The notes beneath the pieces are model-generated. The model was given only the letters and a program-made list of their open reading frames with translations, did not search any database and had not been told where the DNA came from. A program made the position numbers and the translations under genes. This document shows, in pieces, positions 20,704 to 29,377 of a stretch of DNA of 64,000 bases. Location of the stretch: assembly GCA_022799355.1 (NCBI GenBank), contig JAAWOG010000002.1:1-64000 (forward strand), in the 5' to 3' direction. This DNA comes from Lachnospiraceae bacterium (GTDB lineage: Bacteria > Bacillota > Clostridia > Lachnospirales > Lachnospiraceae). Position 1 is the stretch's first letter. Each line of letters starts with the position of its first letter.

Positions 20704-21438
20704 ATGAATGAAATAATCAGGTCTTTATATGAAAGAAAATCGGTCAGGGTTTTTGAGGAGCGTCCCATACCAGCAGAATGTAAAAAAGAAATATTACTGT
20801 CAGCCATGCAGGCACCGACGGCAGGAAATCAACAGCTTTATACGATCCTTGATATTACGGATCAGGAGTTAAAGGATAAGCTCTCGGTAAGTTGTGATAA
20901 TCAGCCCTTTATTGCGAAGGCACCGTTGGTACTTATTTTTTGTGCGGATATATTAAAGTGGTTTGATGTGTTTAAAGAGGGAGGAGCTGATCCCAGAGAG
21001 CCCGGATGTGGTGATTTAATTTTAGCCATAGATGATGCTTTGATTGCGGCTCAAAATACGGTAGTTGCGGCAGAAAGTTTAGGTATTGGCTCCTGCTATA
21101 TAGGAGATATTATGGAACAGTGTGAACTGCACCGGGAGATGCTGCGTCTTCCTGAATATGTATTTCCGGCGGCAATGTTGGTTTATGGTTATCCGACCAG
21201 GCAGCAAAAGGAGAGAATTAAGCCGAAACGATGCAGACTGGAAGATATGGTACAGGAAAATTATTATCAGAAAAGGGATGGACAGCAGTTGCGGAATATG
21301 TTTGATAAAGAGACGGAAAACAGAAGTTTCGAGGAATGGAGTCAGGCATTTTGTAAGAGAAAATATAATTCTGATTTTTCAAAAGAGATGAGTCGTTCAG
21401 TGCAGGAGTATTTAAAAGATTATCTGAAAATCAGATAA
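20704..21438 (+). CDS. Nitroreductase-family FMN flavoprotein
   Basis: An oxygen-insensitive nitroreductase or flavin reductase of the NfsA/FRP type (244 residues). The N-terminus has SLYERKSVRVFEERPIP with the FMN-phosphate-binding R-x-S-x-R pattern. AMQAPTAGNQQLYT follows, and the AAESLGIGSCYIGDI segment (about 123-137) is typical of the family. The natural substrate is unknown; members reduce quinones, flavins or nitro compounds with NAD(P)H. It is 53 bases after rsmG with a purine-rich leader (AAGGAAAAGGA), so it may be read from the same transcript. Confidence 0.85.
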   Translation: MNEIIRSLYERKSVRVFEERPIPAECKKEILLSAMQAPTAGNQQLYTILDITDQELKDKLSVSCDNQPFIAKAPLVLIFCADILKWFDVFKEGGADPREPGCGDLILAIDDALIAAQNTVVAAESLGIGSCYIGDIMEQCELHREMLRLPEYVFPAAMLVYGYPTRQQKERIKPKRCRLEDMVQENYYQKRDGQQLRNMFDKETENRSFEEWSQAFCKRKYNSDFSKEMSRSVQEYLKDYLKIR

Positions 21439-21465
21439 CAGATAGGGACAGATGGAGGATATAAA

Positions 21466-22026
21466 GTGAATAAAAACGTAGAGGTTTTGGAAGAAGTTCT
21501 GGAAGTCCTGGAAGAAGAAAAAAGAAGTTTTTATGCGTTGATAAATCAAAATGATTTTAGAATAGAGGAGATAAGTTCTTATCTGAAGGATCTTTCCAAA
21601 AAGGAAGATGAAGATTTTAAAGTGTTTTCTCCAAGAAACGTAGAAAATACTCATAGAGAGCAGATAGAAGCTGATGTATATGAAAAGAAAAAGTATGAAG
21701 AAGAAAATGCGGAGTACCAGAAGAAAATTGACTTTTTAAAATCTTTGATTGATAGGGTTAATATTGTTATTGGAAATTTACAGACAGATATTAATATTTC
21801 CGGAATATCTGAAAAAGAAGAAGTGAAAATAAAAGAAGAGAGAGAAGTATCGAAAGAAAGCATAATAGAAGAAAAAGAAAAACAAGAAAATATTGAAGTA
21901 CTTATAACTGCATCAGAAAAACAGCATATTGCTCATCAGATTATTAATTGTGTATCTTTTATTACATCTGATGCGGAAAGGGCAAAAATAGAGTTGACTG
22001 CACTGGCAAAAAAACTGAAAAATTAA
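21466..22026 (+). CDS. Coiled-coil protein resembling the N-terminal part of a DegS-type sensor kinase, probably truncated
   Basis: A 186-residue protein starting at GTG behind GGAGG, predicted to be mostly coiled coil and rich in Glu and Lys. The motif FSPRN followed by a long helix (about 55-110), and the C-terminal stretch beginning SEKQHIAHQI and ending in AERAKIELTALAKKLK, resemble DegS-like kinases of Lachnospiraceae as I remember them. In those, ERQRIARDLHD is followed by a similar helix and then an ATPase domain. Here the phospho-acceptor His-Asp pair is not recognisable and the ATPase domain is absent; the protein stops at the end of that helix. It may be a decayed kinase or a repurposed dimerisation module. 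Function is unknown. Confidence 0.55.
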   Translation: MNKNVEVLEEVLEVLEEEKRSFYALINQNDFRIEEISSYLKDLSKKEDEDFKVFSPRNVENTHREQIEADVYEKKKYEEENAEYQKKIDFLKSLIDRVNIVIGNLQTDINISGISEKEEVKIKEEREVSKESIIEEKEKQENIEVLITASEKQHIAHQIINCVSFITSDAERAKIELTALAKKLKN

Positions 22027-22085
22027 GTTTGAATTACTATATATTGAATCAGCTTGATAAATACAATAATTACTTTAAAAGAATG

Positions 22086-22113
22086 CCGGAATGTTTCACG
22101 TGAAACATTCCGG
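22086..22113. promoter_or_regulatory. parS: parS site 1, inside a 28-bp perfect palindrome
   Basis: TGTTTCACGTGAAACA at 22092-22107 is identical to the Bacillus subtilis parS consensus bound by ParB/Spo0J. It is extended on each side to a perfect 28-bp palindrome by CCGGAA / TTCCGG, followed by a T-rich run (TTATTATTTTATTT). The same DNA could therefore act as a terminator for the upstream gene. It lies about 9 kb from oriC. Confidence 0.93.
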
Positions 22114-22140
22114 TTATTATTTTATTTAACCACAATATAA

Positions 22141-22156
22141 TGTTTCACGTGAAACA
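22141..22156. promoter_or_regulatory. parS: parS site 2
   Basis: A second exact TGTTTCACGTGAAACA, 49 bases after the first. Two half-sites (GTGAAACA at 22186-22193 and 22217-22224) follow at about 31-base spacing. Confidence 0.93.
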
Positions 22157-22349
22157 TTATTACCACAATATATTGAATGGAAAATGTGAAACATATTTAT
22201 TTGTGTTGAAATTATTGTGAAACATTATATATAAGGCTTTAAAATATATAAAACAGCAAAATAACAGATACAAGATATAGTAAATATGTCTATTTTAACT
22301 ATAGTTAAAAATTGATTTTTTTAAAAAAATAAAATTTGTAAAATAGTAG

Positions 22350-22377
22350 TTGACAAATTTCAATTTTAGGTATAAAT
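22350..22377 (+). promoter_or_regulatory. Promoter of the ABC-F leader transcript
   Basis: TTGACA at 22350-22355, then 16 bases, then ATAAAT (TATAAA if the spacer is taken as 15). Transcription would start about 22384, at the first hairpin of the leader. Confidence 0.55.
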
Positions 22378-22382
22378 TAGAA

Positions 22383-22410
22383 AACAGCAAAACAATCAGG
22401 TTTTGCTGTT
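22383..22410 (+). promoter_or_regulatory. First leader hairpin of the ABC-F attenuator
   Basis: AACAGCAAAAC and GTTTTGCTGTT form a perfect 11-bp stem with a 6-base loop at the very 5' end of the predicted transcript, just ahead of the leader-peptide ribosome site. It may stabilise the RNA or pair alternatively with downstream segments. Confidence 0.6.
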
Positions 22411-22442
22411 GCAAAAATATATAGAAAGAAAGAGGTGTAAGT

Positions 22443-22463
22443 GTGATTATTATTACCTGCTAG
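22443..22463 (+). CDS. Putative regulatory leader peptide (6 codons) upstream of the ABC-F gene
   Basis: A GTG-started mini-ORF reading Met-Ile-Ile-Ile-Thr-Cys-stop. It is preceded by AGAGG with 7 bases of spacing, which is good for such a tiny frame. It sits between the first hairpin and a string of alternative stems that end in a terminator just before the ABC-F resistance gene. This is the layout of leaders that sense antibiotic-stalled ribosomes. The assignment rests on position and ribosome site only. Confidence 0.5.
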   Translation: MIIITC

Positions 22464-22480
22464 TTAGTAACTTAAAAAAA

Positions 22481-22630
22481 GCATGATAAAGTCAATAGGT
22501 CAGTTTATATTGGCAGATTTGTCATGCGGGCAGGAATATTTTCACCTTATTTTTCATTATAATATAATAGTCTACATGATAGAAATTTAGAAATTTTTCA
22601 GACAAAGATATTTATGTGTCTGCTGAATTT
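22481..22630 (+). promoter_or_regulatory. Alternative stems of the ABC-F leader RNA
   Basis: GCATGATAAA (22481-22490) pairs with TTTGTCATGC (22518-22527) through 10 pairs including one G-U. A second imperfect stem joins 22591-22604 to 22617-22630 around a 4-base internal loop. The first begins 17 bases after the leader stop codon, so a ribosome stalled on the leader could change which stems form. A TATAAT-like word near 22560 could be a second promoter. Confidence 0.45.
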
Positions 22631-22659
22631 TATGGTAGCTATTTTTTCGGAAGAGTAGA

Positions 22660-22690
22660 GATGCAGGAAAATATTTCTGTATCTTTTTTT
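22660..22690 (+). terminator. Attenuator terminator before the ABC-F gene
   Basis: GATGCAGGA and TTCTGTATC form a 9-bp stem with two G-U pairs and a 6-base loop, followed directly by seven T residues. It ends 51 bases before the ABC-F ATG, so default transcription should stop here. Confidence 0.75.
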
Positions 22691-22741
22691 ATGCATAAAG
22701 GCGCATAGGAAAATCAGCTGCAAAGAAAGTGAGGGATGTAT

Positions 22742-24307
22742 ATGTCATTGATAAGTGTTAATAATCTGACGTTTCATTACGAGGGAAGTTCAGACAATAT
22801 TTTTGAAGATGTATCTTTTCAGATCGATACCGATTGGAAACTTGGATTTACAGCAAGAAACGGAAGGGGAAAAACTACATTTTTAAAACTTCTGATGGGA
22901 GAGTATGAATATAAAGGTAATATCAGCCATATTAAAAGTTTTGATTATTTTCCGTTTGAGGTAAAGGATAAAGAAAAGACTTTTATGGAAATTATGGAAG
23001 AAATGTATCCGGAGTATGAGTTATGGAGAGTTTGTAAGGAATTATCCCTACTCAAAGTGGATGAAGATATTTTATATCGTCCTTTTTATACACTGAGTAA
23101 CGGAGAACAGACAAAAGCCATGCTGGCAGTTTTGTTTTCTCAGGAAAGTAAATTTCTATTGATAGATGAGCCGACTAATCATCTGGATGTGAGAGGAAAA
23201 GAAAGTATCAGAGACTATTTAAAACAAAAGAAAGGTTTTATTCTGGTTTCACATGACAGGGATCTTTTGAATGAGTGTATCAATCATATTCTTGTTATCA
23301 ATAAAACAAATATAGAAGTGTATAAAGGAAATTTTTCTACCTGGTGGGAAGAGAAAAAACGAAAAGATAACTGGGAACAGGAAGAAAATGAGCGGCTGAA
23401 AAGAGATATCAAAAGATTAAAGGAATCTGCTAAAATAAAGGAGGAGTGGGCGGATAATATTGAATCCAGAAAAAAAGGAAAAAAAGCGGCAGAAGAAGCA
23501 AAGAAGAAGGGCGCTTCTATGAAAGGAAGGAGAGCATATATCGGAGAAAAGACAAGAAGAATGGAAAAGCGGAGAAAGAATTTGGAAAACAGGGAAGAGA
23601 GAGCAATAGAAGAAAAGTCAGGACTTCTTAAAAATTTGGAGACGACGGAAGATTTGAAACTTTTTCCGCTGCAGCATTATAAGGATGTGCCTGTAAGTCT
23701 GTCAGATGTATGCATATATTATGAAGGACCGGATGGAATAAGAAAAAATCTCGGATCGGTGAATTTTGAAGTGAGAAATGGAGAATGTGTAGTGCTCAGC
23801 GGAAAAAACGGGTGCGGAAAGTCCAGTGTGCTGAAAGCAGTTATACAGGCGGTGGAAGAAAAAGCAGGTAACGAAAACGTGCAGAGTCTTTCCCTGACAG
23901 AACCGATTCATTATACGGGGACGATCACAACAGCGGGCGGTATAAAAATTTCTTATGTGCCTCAGGATACCAGTCATTTAAAAGGAAGCCTTATGGAATA
24001 CGCTGAAAAATATGATTTGAATCTTAGTTCTTTTCTGATGCTTCTTCGCAAACTGGATCTGGGGAGAGAACAGTTTGAGAAGAATATGGAAGATTACAGC
24101 GGCGGACAAAAGAAAAAGGTATTGATTGCGAGAAGTCTTTGTGAACAGGCACATTTGTATATATGGGATGAATCTCTAAATTTTATAGATGTATTTTCCA
24201 GAATACAGATTGAAGAACTTTTGATGAAGTACCGTCCTACGATGTTGTTGGTTGAACATGATGCGGAATTTGTGAAAAAAATCGGAACAAAAATAGTGAA
24301 ACTTTAA
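22742..24307 (+). CDS. ABC-F ribosomal protection protein, Lsa/CplR-like
   Basis: Soluble twin-ATPase ABC-F protein (521 residues from the chosen start) without membrane segments. The family displaces lincosamide, pleuromutilin and streptogramin A antibiotics from the ribosome. The first cassette has ARNGRGKTTF (about 39-48), LSNGEQTK and LLIDEPTNHLD. A long charged linker (about 195-300, rich in Lys/Arg/Glu) is the antibiotic-resistance arm. The second cassette has SGKNGCGKSS, YSGGQKKK and the atypical Walker B LYIWDESLNFID. The opening FHYEGSSDNIFEDVSFQIDTDW is typical of Lsa/CplR-type proteins. ATG 22742 is spaced better from GAGGG than the ATG two codons earlier. Expression is probably controlled by the upstream attenuator. 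Exact drug range cannot be read from sequence. Confidence 0.85.
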   Translation: MSLISVNNLTFHYEGSSDNIFEDVSFQIDTDWKLGFTARNGRGKTTFLKLLMGEYEYKGNISHIKSFDYFPFEVKDKEKTFMEIMEEMYPEYELWRVCKELSLLKVDEDILYRPFYTLSNGEQTKAMLAVLFSQESKFLLIDEPTNHLDVRGKESIRDYLKQKKGFILVSHDRDLLNECINHILVINKTNIEVYKGNFSTWWEEKKRKDNWEQEENERLKRDIKRLKESAKIKEEWADNIESRKKGKKAAEEAKKKGASMKGRRAYIGEKTRRMEKRRKNLENREERAIEEKSGLLKNLETTEDLKLFPLQHYKDVPVSLSDVCIYYEGPDGIRKNLGSVNFEVRNGECVVLSGKNGCGKSSVLKAVIQAVEEKAGNENVQSLSLTEPIHYTGTITTAGGIKISYVPQDTSHLKGSLMEYAEKYDLNLSSFLMLLRKLDLGREQFEKNMEDYSGGQKKKVLIARSLCEQAHLYIWDESLNFIDVFSRIQIEELLMKYRPTMLLVEHDAEFVKKIGTKIVKL

Positions 24308-24436
24308 CTGAAAGTAAAAGTTAGGATGTCGGACATCTTTACGGAAATATTTTATTGTGATAAAATAATAAGTTAAAAAGAGCCCATTTTTTATCAAAAA
24401 TTATAAATTTGTATGACAAAAAGGAGGGAAAATAAA

Positions 24437-24970
24437 ATGGGATTATTTTCAAAAAAAACAAAAGAACTGGAGTATGATGATTCAGACTGTCAACGAAAAA
24501 AAGAGATTATGCGCAAAATGTGGAATGAGTCGGTGGAAAACGGAGACAGTTACGAAATTCTTTATGCGGGACAGACTACTTCCAAATTTGAGAGAGGTTT
24601 GGTGTTTGATACAAATACCACCACATTTTACCATTATATCGTCGGTTACAGAAAAAGTGACTGGAGTGTTGGTATGATCCAGGTGGACAGAGAACTGACA
24701 CAGCATACGGAACCTTTTTTCGTGGAGATGGACGCAGTGGTCGGTGTAAGTTACCATGCCAAATTGCAACAAGCATGGCTTCTGTATCGCAAAAATTATG
24801 AAAGTTATGGTGAACAATTTAATATGAGTGATACGGGAAGTAAAACAGTAGCAGGAATTACAAACACGGTTCAGCCGGAAGAAAGAGAAAGATTTCTTGA
24901 CTTTTTAGAGGAACTGCGCAGCCGTCTGGAACAACAGGGACATAAACAGGAGAAGTGGAAAAGATCATGA
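24437..24970 (+). CDS. Hypothetical protein, cytoplasmic, unknown family
   Basis: A 177-residue soluble protein that I do not recognise. The start MGLFSKKTKEL follows AAGGAGGG with normal spacing; an earlier in-frame ATG (24413) overlaps that ribosome site and was rejected. The sequence is mixed alpha/beta with several Tyr/Phe-rich strands (residues 50-110) and an acidic/basic C-terminal helix (about 145-170). No catalytic motif is evident. It overlaps the next gene by four bases (ATGA), so the two are translationally coupled and probably work together. Confidence 0.7.
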   Translation: MGLFSKKTKELEYDDSDCQRKKEIMRKMWNESVENGDSYEILYAGQTTSKFERGLVFDTNTTTFYHYIVGYRKSDWSVGMIQVDRELTQHTEPFFVEMDAVVGVSYHAKLQQAWLLYRKNYESYGEQFNMSDTGSKTVAGITNTVQPEERERFLDFLEELRSRLEQQGHKQEKWKRS

Positions 24971-25638
24971 TTGGAAGATTATTTAGAAGTTTAACGGGAT
25001 TTACAATTGCTTTATTTGCTTTTGGATGTATTTTTCTTGGGGCTATGATAAAAGTAGGGAATTTTCCTCAGATTTATTTTCCTTCGCATGATTTTGAATA
25101 TGTAATGGAAAACGGATTAAAAAAAGGACAACATATTAAAGGAGAAATCTATTACAGCCTGGGAGCTTTTGCTTCGGAAGAAAGCTACACCCAATATGAG
25201 GATTACAGAACAGCGTCCAAGACTACCGGTTATTATTATTTGATCCCGGTGGGAGAGGGCGGAATGGCGGCAGTTTTTATCCGCAAAGATGATTTGGATG
25301 CTATGGATATTCTGACAGATGAAACATATAATTATCTGAGCGGAGGAGATGTTCCGCAGACAGAAGTCCACTTTGAGGGAGTGGCTGTAAAGATGGATAA
25401 AGAACTTGCCGGTTTAGAAGGTGCTTTCAGGGATCAGTTAGAATATATGGGTTATACGGAAAGTGAAGTGAATGAAATGTTAACCTCTTATTCGGATGGA
25501 GAATGTCTTGTTCTTTCGGGACCGGCCGAGATGTCTACGATGTATGTTATGACTGCCATTGTATTTGCCGTACTTTTACTGGCAATACTCCTGATTGTGC
25601 GTAATTACAGAAGAGAAGCAGAGTATGATAAGCAATAG
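24967..25638 (+). CDS. Hypothetical membrane protein with two transmembrane segments
   Basis: A 223-residue protein with a transmembrane helix at about residues 8-29 and another at about 185-210. A predicted extracytoplasmic domain of about 150 residues lies between them, and the cytoplasmic tail is short and basic. The family was not recognised. The start chosen is the ATG of the ATGA overlap with the preceding gene; a GTG 12 bases upstream is also open. It ends before a strong bidirectional terminator. Coupling with the soluble partner suggests a membrane-anchored pair, function unknown. Confidence 0.7.
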   Translation: MIGRLFRSLTGFTIALFAFGCIFLGAMIKVGNFPQIYFPSHDFEYVMENGLKKGQHIKGEIYYSLGAFASEESYTQYEDYRTASKTTGYYYLIPVGEGGMAAVFIRKDDLDAMDILTDETYNYLSGGDVPQTEVHFEGVAVKMDKELAGLEGAFRDQLEYMGYTESEVNEMLTSYSDGECLVLSGPAEMSTMYVMTAIVFAVLLLAILLIVRNYRREAEYDKQ

Positions 25639-25688
25639 CAGAAATGAGAAAGAATGATCGTTTCTGATTAAAAAATTTATTACTAAAC

Positions 25689-25728
25689 AAAAAGGGTGCC
25701 ATGAAAATGATATCATGGTACCCTTTTT
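25689..25728. terminator. Strong bidirectional terminator
   Basis: A 16-bp stem (AAAAAGGGTGCCATGA with its partner, one G-U pair) and an 8-base loop, with A run on one side and T run on the other. It separates the convergent membrane-protein gene and the DUF4132 operon. Confidence 0.9.
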
Positions 25729-25743
25729 GTCGTTAAAAAATAG

Positions 25744-28700
25744 TTACTGTCTACCCTGTTTTTCTTTCCAGAATTTATCTCTTTCCTGACTGGACGAAGT
25801 TGCCATTGCCGTCTGCATCACAATCTCACTGAAATACCGTTCAGGAAGTTCTCCGATTTTTTTATTGAATGTCACATCGAGTACGGTAACATCTTCATTT
25901 TGTCCACCGACATAACTGCCGGAAAAGTTGAGTTCGGCATGCAGTCCCTGTTCTTTATCTTCTCTGTAATAATAATAGAAAATACCGGCGTCCTCCGCCT
26001 GTCCGCGATACCATCCCATATTTTGCATCTTTCCATGCAGGGATAAGTCATTGAGGATACAGCCGCCGAAACGTTCCATGGATTTTTCTTCTGCTTCCTC
26101 CTCCGTCATATGGTAGACGGGGCGTAAGAGCTGCTCTATGGGCTGGGTGATCTCATAATCTTCCAACTGAGTTTTCCACGCTTCTATGGATTCATCCGAT
26201 AATTCCACCGGATGTGCAAGACCGATTCTGGAAACTTCCTTCGTATTATCACAACCGTCAGGAAGTTCAAACTCTTCCTCCTCTTCCGTGTTAAAACTGC
26301 CATCCTCCATATAGCGGAAAGTCCGTATCAGTTTCTTGTCCTCATATATACCCCAGATCAGTCCGATTGCAAACTGGTGCATAATCGGATTTTCTACAAA
26401 AAGTTTTTTCCACGCTTCACAGGTCCATTGCCGTTCCGTTGAAAGTGCCAGTTCAAGGCGCATTTTCTGGCTGGAGACGGTGGCTTTCATCTGCTTTTTC
26501 ATTTCCTTAAAGGCAGTGTAGCTTTCCGCAGCTTTTTTCGGATCATCCTTTTTACCGGGTGCCGGCAGGTTTTTCAGTTTCTTTCCGCTCTCATCGAATA
26601 CTTCTACTTCAAGAGCAGGAGTAATTGTTACGGTGAACGTACGTTCACCATAGTCAAAATGCCGCTCCATGTTTTCATCAAAACCCAGGTTTGGCACAAT
26701 ACGGTCGGCAAGTTCTTCCGTGGTAATACCAAGCTGATCGGCGGCAAACTGTAAGGCTTCACCGGCAGCAGTCTTTACCTGGCGGAACTTAAATTTTCTG
26801 GAAATGCTGTCTACGATGAGAAGTGCTTCCGGTTTGGGATTCAGTGCCAGAGCTTTTACCGCATCCGCGGCGATGGCTCCTCTGGAATGCTGAGGCCATT
26901 CGCTGATCTGATGCTGCAGCTTTTTGATAATATCGGTTCCGCCATGGATGGAAGCAGCATAGAGCACCCAGCGTTTTTTCGCTTCGGCGCCCAGAGCAAG
27001 CCATTTATCGAACAGTTCATTTACATAAACGGCAAGTTCGCCTTCATCCAGTTCCGTCGCCAGGAGCGCCGCATCTTTGCTGACGCCGCATGCCGTCATG
27101 GATGCATAGCATAACAGAATTGCCTGCAGGTAATCCTCATCTGCCGGTATCGGCTGACAGATATTTTGTTCATTATCCATACTGTTGTCAGTTGATTCCC
27201 CATTTGCATTTTCGCCAGTTGATATATTATGTATATTCTGATTAGAAGTAAGTGCAGTTGTTTTCTTTTTATGCACCGCTGAAAAAGGTGTATCATAGGC
27301 CCATGCCAGAGAACGTTTTTTACCGCCTTTATGAAGTTCTTTCACAAGATCCTGCAAAGTAAGTACATTGCCTGCCGAAACGGAGCCCTGATTCAGAAGT
27401 TCCTGCAGAAGTGTTCTGGTCTTGCTGTTTTTTTCTTTTTCAAGTGCTTCCAAGAGCTGCGGTCTGTATTTTTCCGGATCCCATTTTACCAAAGTACGGA
27501 TTGCCAGTTCTCTCTCCGCCGCTTTTTTGGAAGAAAGAAGAGTCAGAATTTCAGGCTCCCAGTTTTTTTGCCCGCTGAGTACGGTTAAAAGGGTATCCCT
27601 CACAACCTTTGAGCTGTCCTGCGTATAAGAGAGTATTTCCGCTTTGTTTTCCTCCGCATTTTTCTGCAGAAATGTTACGGCAAAGGTTCTGATTGTCAAA
27701 TCCGATTGTTGAAAAGCTGAGATGACTTCCTCACGGCATTCTTTAATATATCCGGTGAAAACTTTTTCTGTTGCCTCATTCAGAATCTTTAGTTGTCTGT
27801 TATTATAAATATACCAGTGATGCATCAGCGAATAAAATTTTAACTGGTGTACCATATCAAGGTGTTCTTCCTGAAAGGCGGCGTAGAGCTGCCTGATCGA
27901 GATAAGGGAAGACTGCAGTTCATTAAAAAAGAATGAACTTGTACCGCGCAGGAGCTGATGGGAAACAACACGGTTGTAAAATGCCTGATCATGGTAAGTA
28001 TAAATGTAAGGATGCAGAAGATTTCTCGCCTGCATAATATTGGAGTTGTGGTATCCATACTGATTAAAAATCTGATCCTCAAAGGGATAGAGAGTGGAAA
28101 TGTCCGTCTCTCCCCGCAGATACGCCTTTACTTCTTTGATAGCAGGATTTTTATCGGCAAGAAGATCGATCAGTTTATTTCGTTCCACATCACCGCCGGA
28201 TTTCTGTCTTTTCAGAAAGAGTGCTTTATCTTCCTGTTTTAAAATATTCATCATGGCAAAAGAATCATGGGCATTTGCCGTTTCGATTGCCTTTAAAAAC
28301 AGGTCCCTATTTTTATAAAACTGTGTTTTCAGGACAGTATCTAACTCTTTTGATGCGGCAAGCAATATTAAAGCTTTGCTGTTAATATCAAAAAGAGTAT
28401 CATAGTCTCCGCCCATTTTTTCCGTATCGATCCGGAAAGATTTGCTGACAAGGACTGCCGTAGAAAACATATTTTGTAAGTTTGCCGCAAAACATATCTT
28501 TGTATAGTTTTTTAAAATATCTGACAATCCGGAGTTCAAAAGGGCTGATCCGCCGAAAAGATGCAGAAAATAAGGGGATATCCTGTATTTTTCTCCGGCA
28601 AGATTTAATATTTTTTCGTTCACCTGATTTGTTCTGATCGCCTGGCTCAGTTCCTGGATAATGTAATCGGATACCGTGCTTGTATCATAGATATTTCTGA

Positions 28701-29349
28701 GGTTCTCCGTCAGGGTATCTTCATAATATTGCATAACAGGTATATCGTCTTTTTCCAGAGGTCCTTTTCCGTCAGGATATTTTGCCAGGAAATAAGCGGT
28801 AAGCAGGTATAACTGTCCGGCGCCGAAAGAATGCATCATGGAATAGGTGACATCTTTTATATGATAAGGATAGCTTGAAAACAGGTATGCTCTTTTCAGC
28901 AGTTCCGAGTCATTGTTTAATTGTTCCATAAACTGACGAAGAAGCGTCCCGTTGAATGTATGGGAATTGGATGCCATCTGTTCGGCAGCGACAGCGGCAA
29001 GCTGTGCAGGATCAATTTCAGGCAGCGATAACAGACGGCAAAAAACATCCCCATTGGATGCATTGGAGATAAGACACTGACAGCTTGTGCCGCCCATGGA
29101 AAAGAGGATATTGAAAAGCCTTCCTGTCTGTTTGGGATCATCCTGTCCATAGGAGACAAGACAAGTGAGAGCGGGCGGATAAGATTTTGGCGACACGCCC
29201 AGGTTTCTGTAAGGAAGTTTTTCCAGTATTTCATTACCTTTTTTTCCTCTCAGGTAATCTTCGAGATCATTTAACTGTTCCTGCGTCAGTTTACATAAAT
29301 CAAGAAGCTCCATACACTTTTCGATGTAAGTTTCATTCTGAACTCTCAT
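25744..29349 (-). CDS. DUF4132 family giant protein, copy B (YehI/MolR-like)
   Basis: A 1201-residue predicted cytoplasmic protein. It opens with a short LTQEQLNDLEDYLRG helix, continues as a long helical HEAT-like region (about residues 60-700), and ends in a DUF4132 domain (about 760-1190) with ERFGGCILNDLSLHGKMQNMGWYRGQ. E. coli YehI and MolR belong to this family and are of similar length; their function is not established. The C-terminal 440 residues are nearly identical to the neighbouring copy A, while the N-terminal half is only moderately similar. A linker at about 687-735, rich in Asn/Ser/Thr, is largely missing from copy A. It is the last gene of the cluster, 28 bases after copy A. 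Confidence 0.8.
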   Translation of the reverse strand: MRVQNETYIEKCMELLDLCKLTQEQLNDLEDYLRGKKGNEILEKLPYRNLGVSPKSYPPALTCLVSYGQDDPKQTGRLFNILFSMGGTSCQCLISNASNGDVFCRLLSLPEIDPAQLAAVAAEQMASNSHTFNGTLLRQFMEQLNNDSELLKRAYLFSSYPYHIKDVTYSMMHSFGAGQLYLLTAYFLAKYPDGKGPLEKDDIPVMQYYEDTLTENLRNIYDTSTVSDYIIQELSQAIRTNQVNEKILNLAGEKYRISPYFLHLFGGSALLNSGLSDILKNYTKICFAANLQNMFSTAVLVSKSFRIDTEKMGGDYDTLFDINSKALILLAASKELDTVLKTQFYKNRDLFLKAIETANAHDSFAMMNILKQEDKALFLKRQKSGGDVERNKLIDLLADKNPAIKEVKAYLRGETDISTLYPFEDQIFNQYGYHNSNIMQARNLLHPYIYTYHDQAFYNRVVSHQLLRGTSSFFFNELQSSLISIRQLYAAFQEEHLDMVHQLKFYSLMHHWYIYNNRQLKILNEATEKVFTGYIKECREEVISAFQQSDLTIRTFAVTFLQKNAEENKAEILSYTQDSSKVVRDTLLTVLSGQKNWEPEILTLLSSKKAAERELAIRTLVKWDPEKYRPQLLEALEKEKNSKTRTLLQELLNQGSVSAGNVLTLQDLVKELHKGGKKRSLAWAYDTPFSAVHKKKTTALTSNQNIHNISTGENANGESTDNSMDNEQNICQPIPADEDYLQAILLCYASMTACGVSKDAALLATELDEGELAVYVNELFDKWLALGAEAKKRWVLYAASIHGGTDIIKKLQHQISEWPQHSRGAIAADAVKALALNPKPEALLIVDSISRKFKFRQVKTAAGEALQFAADQLGITTEELADRIVPNLGFDENMERHFDYGERTFTVTITPALEVEVFDESGKKLKNLPAPGKKDDPKKAAESYTAFKEMKKQMKATVSSQKMRLELALSTERQWTCEAWKKLFVENPIMHQFAIGLIWGIYEDKKLIRTFRYMEDGSFNTEEEEEFELPDGCDNTKEVSRIGLAHPVELSDESIEAWKTQLEDYEITQPIEQLLRPVYHMTEEEAEEKSMERFGGCILNDLSLHGKMQNMGWYRGQAEDAGIFYYYYREDKEQGLHAELNFSGSYVGGQNEDVTVLDVTFNKKIGELPERYFSEIVMQTAMATSSSQERDKFWKEKQGRQ

Positions 29350-29377
29350 AACAGATATTTGCCCTCCTTTTATTCTT

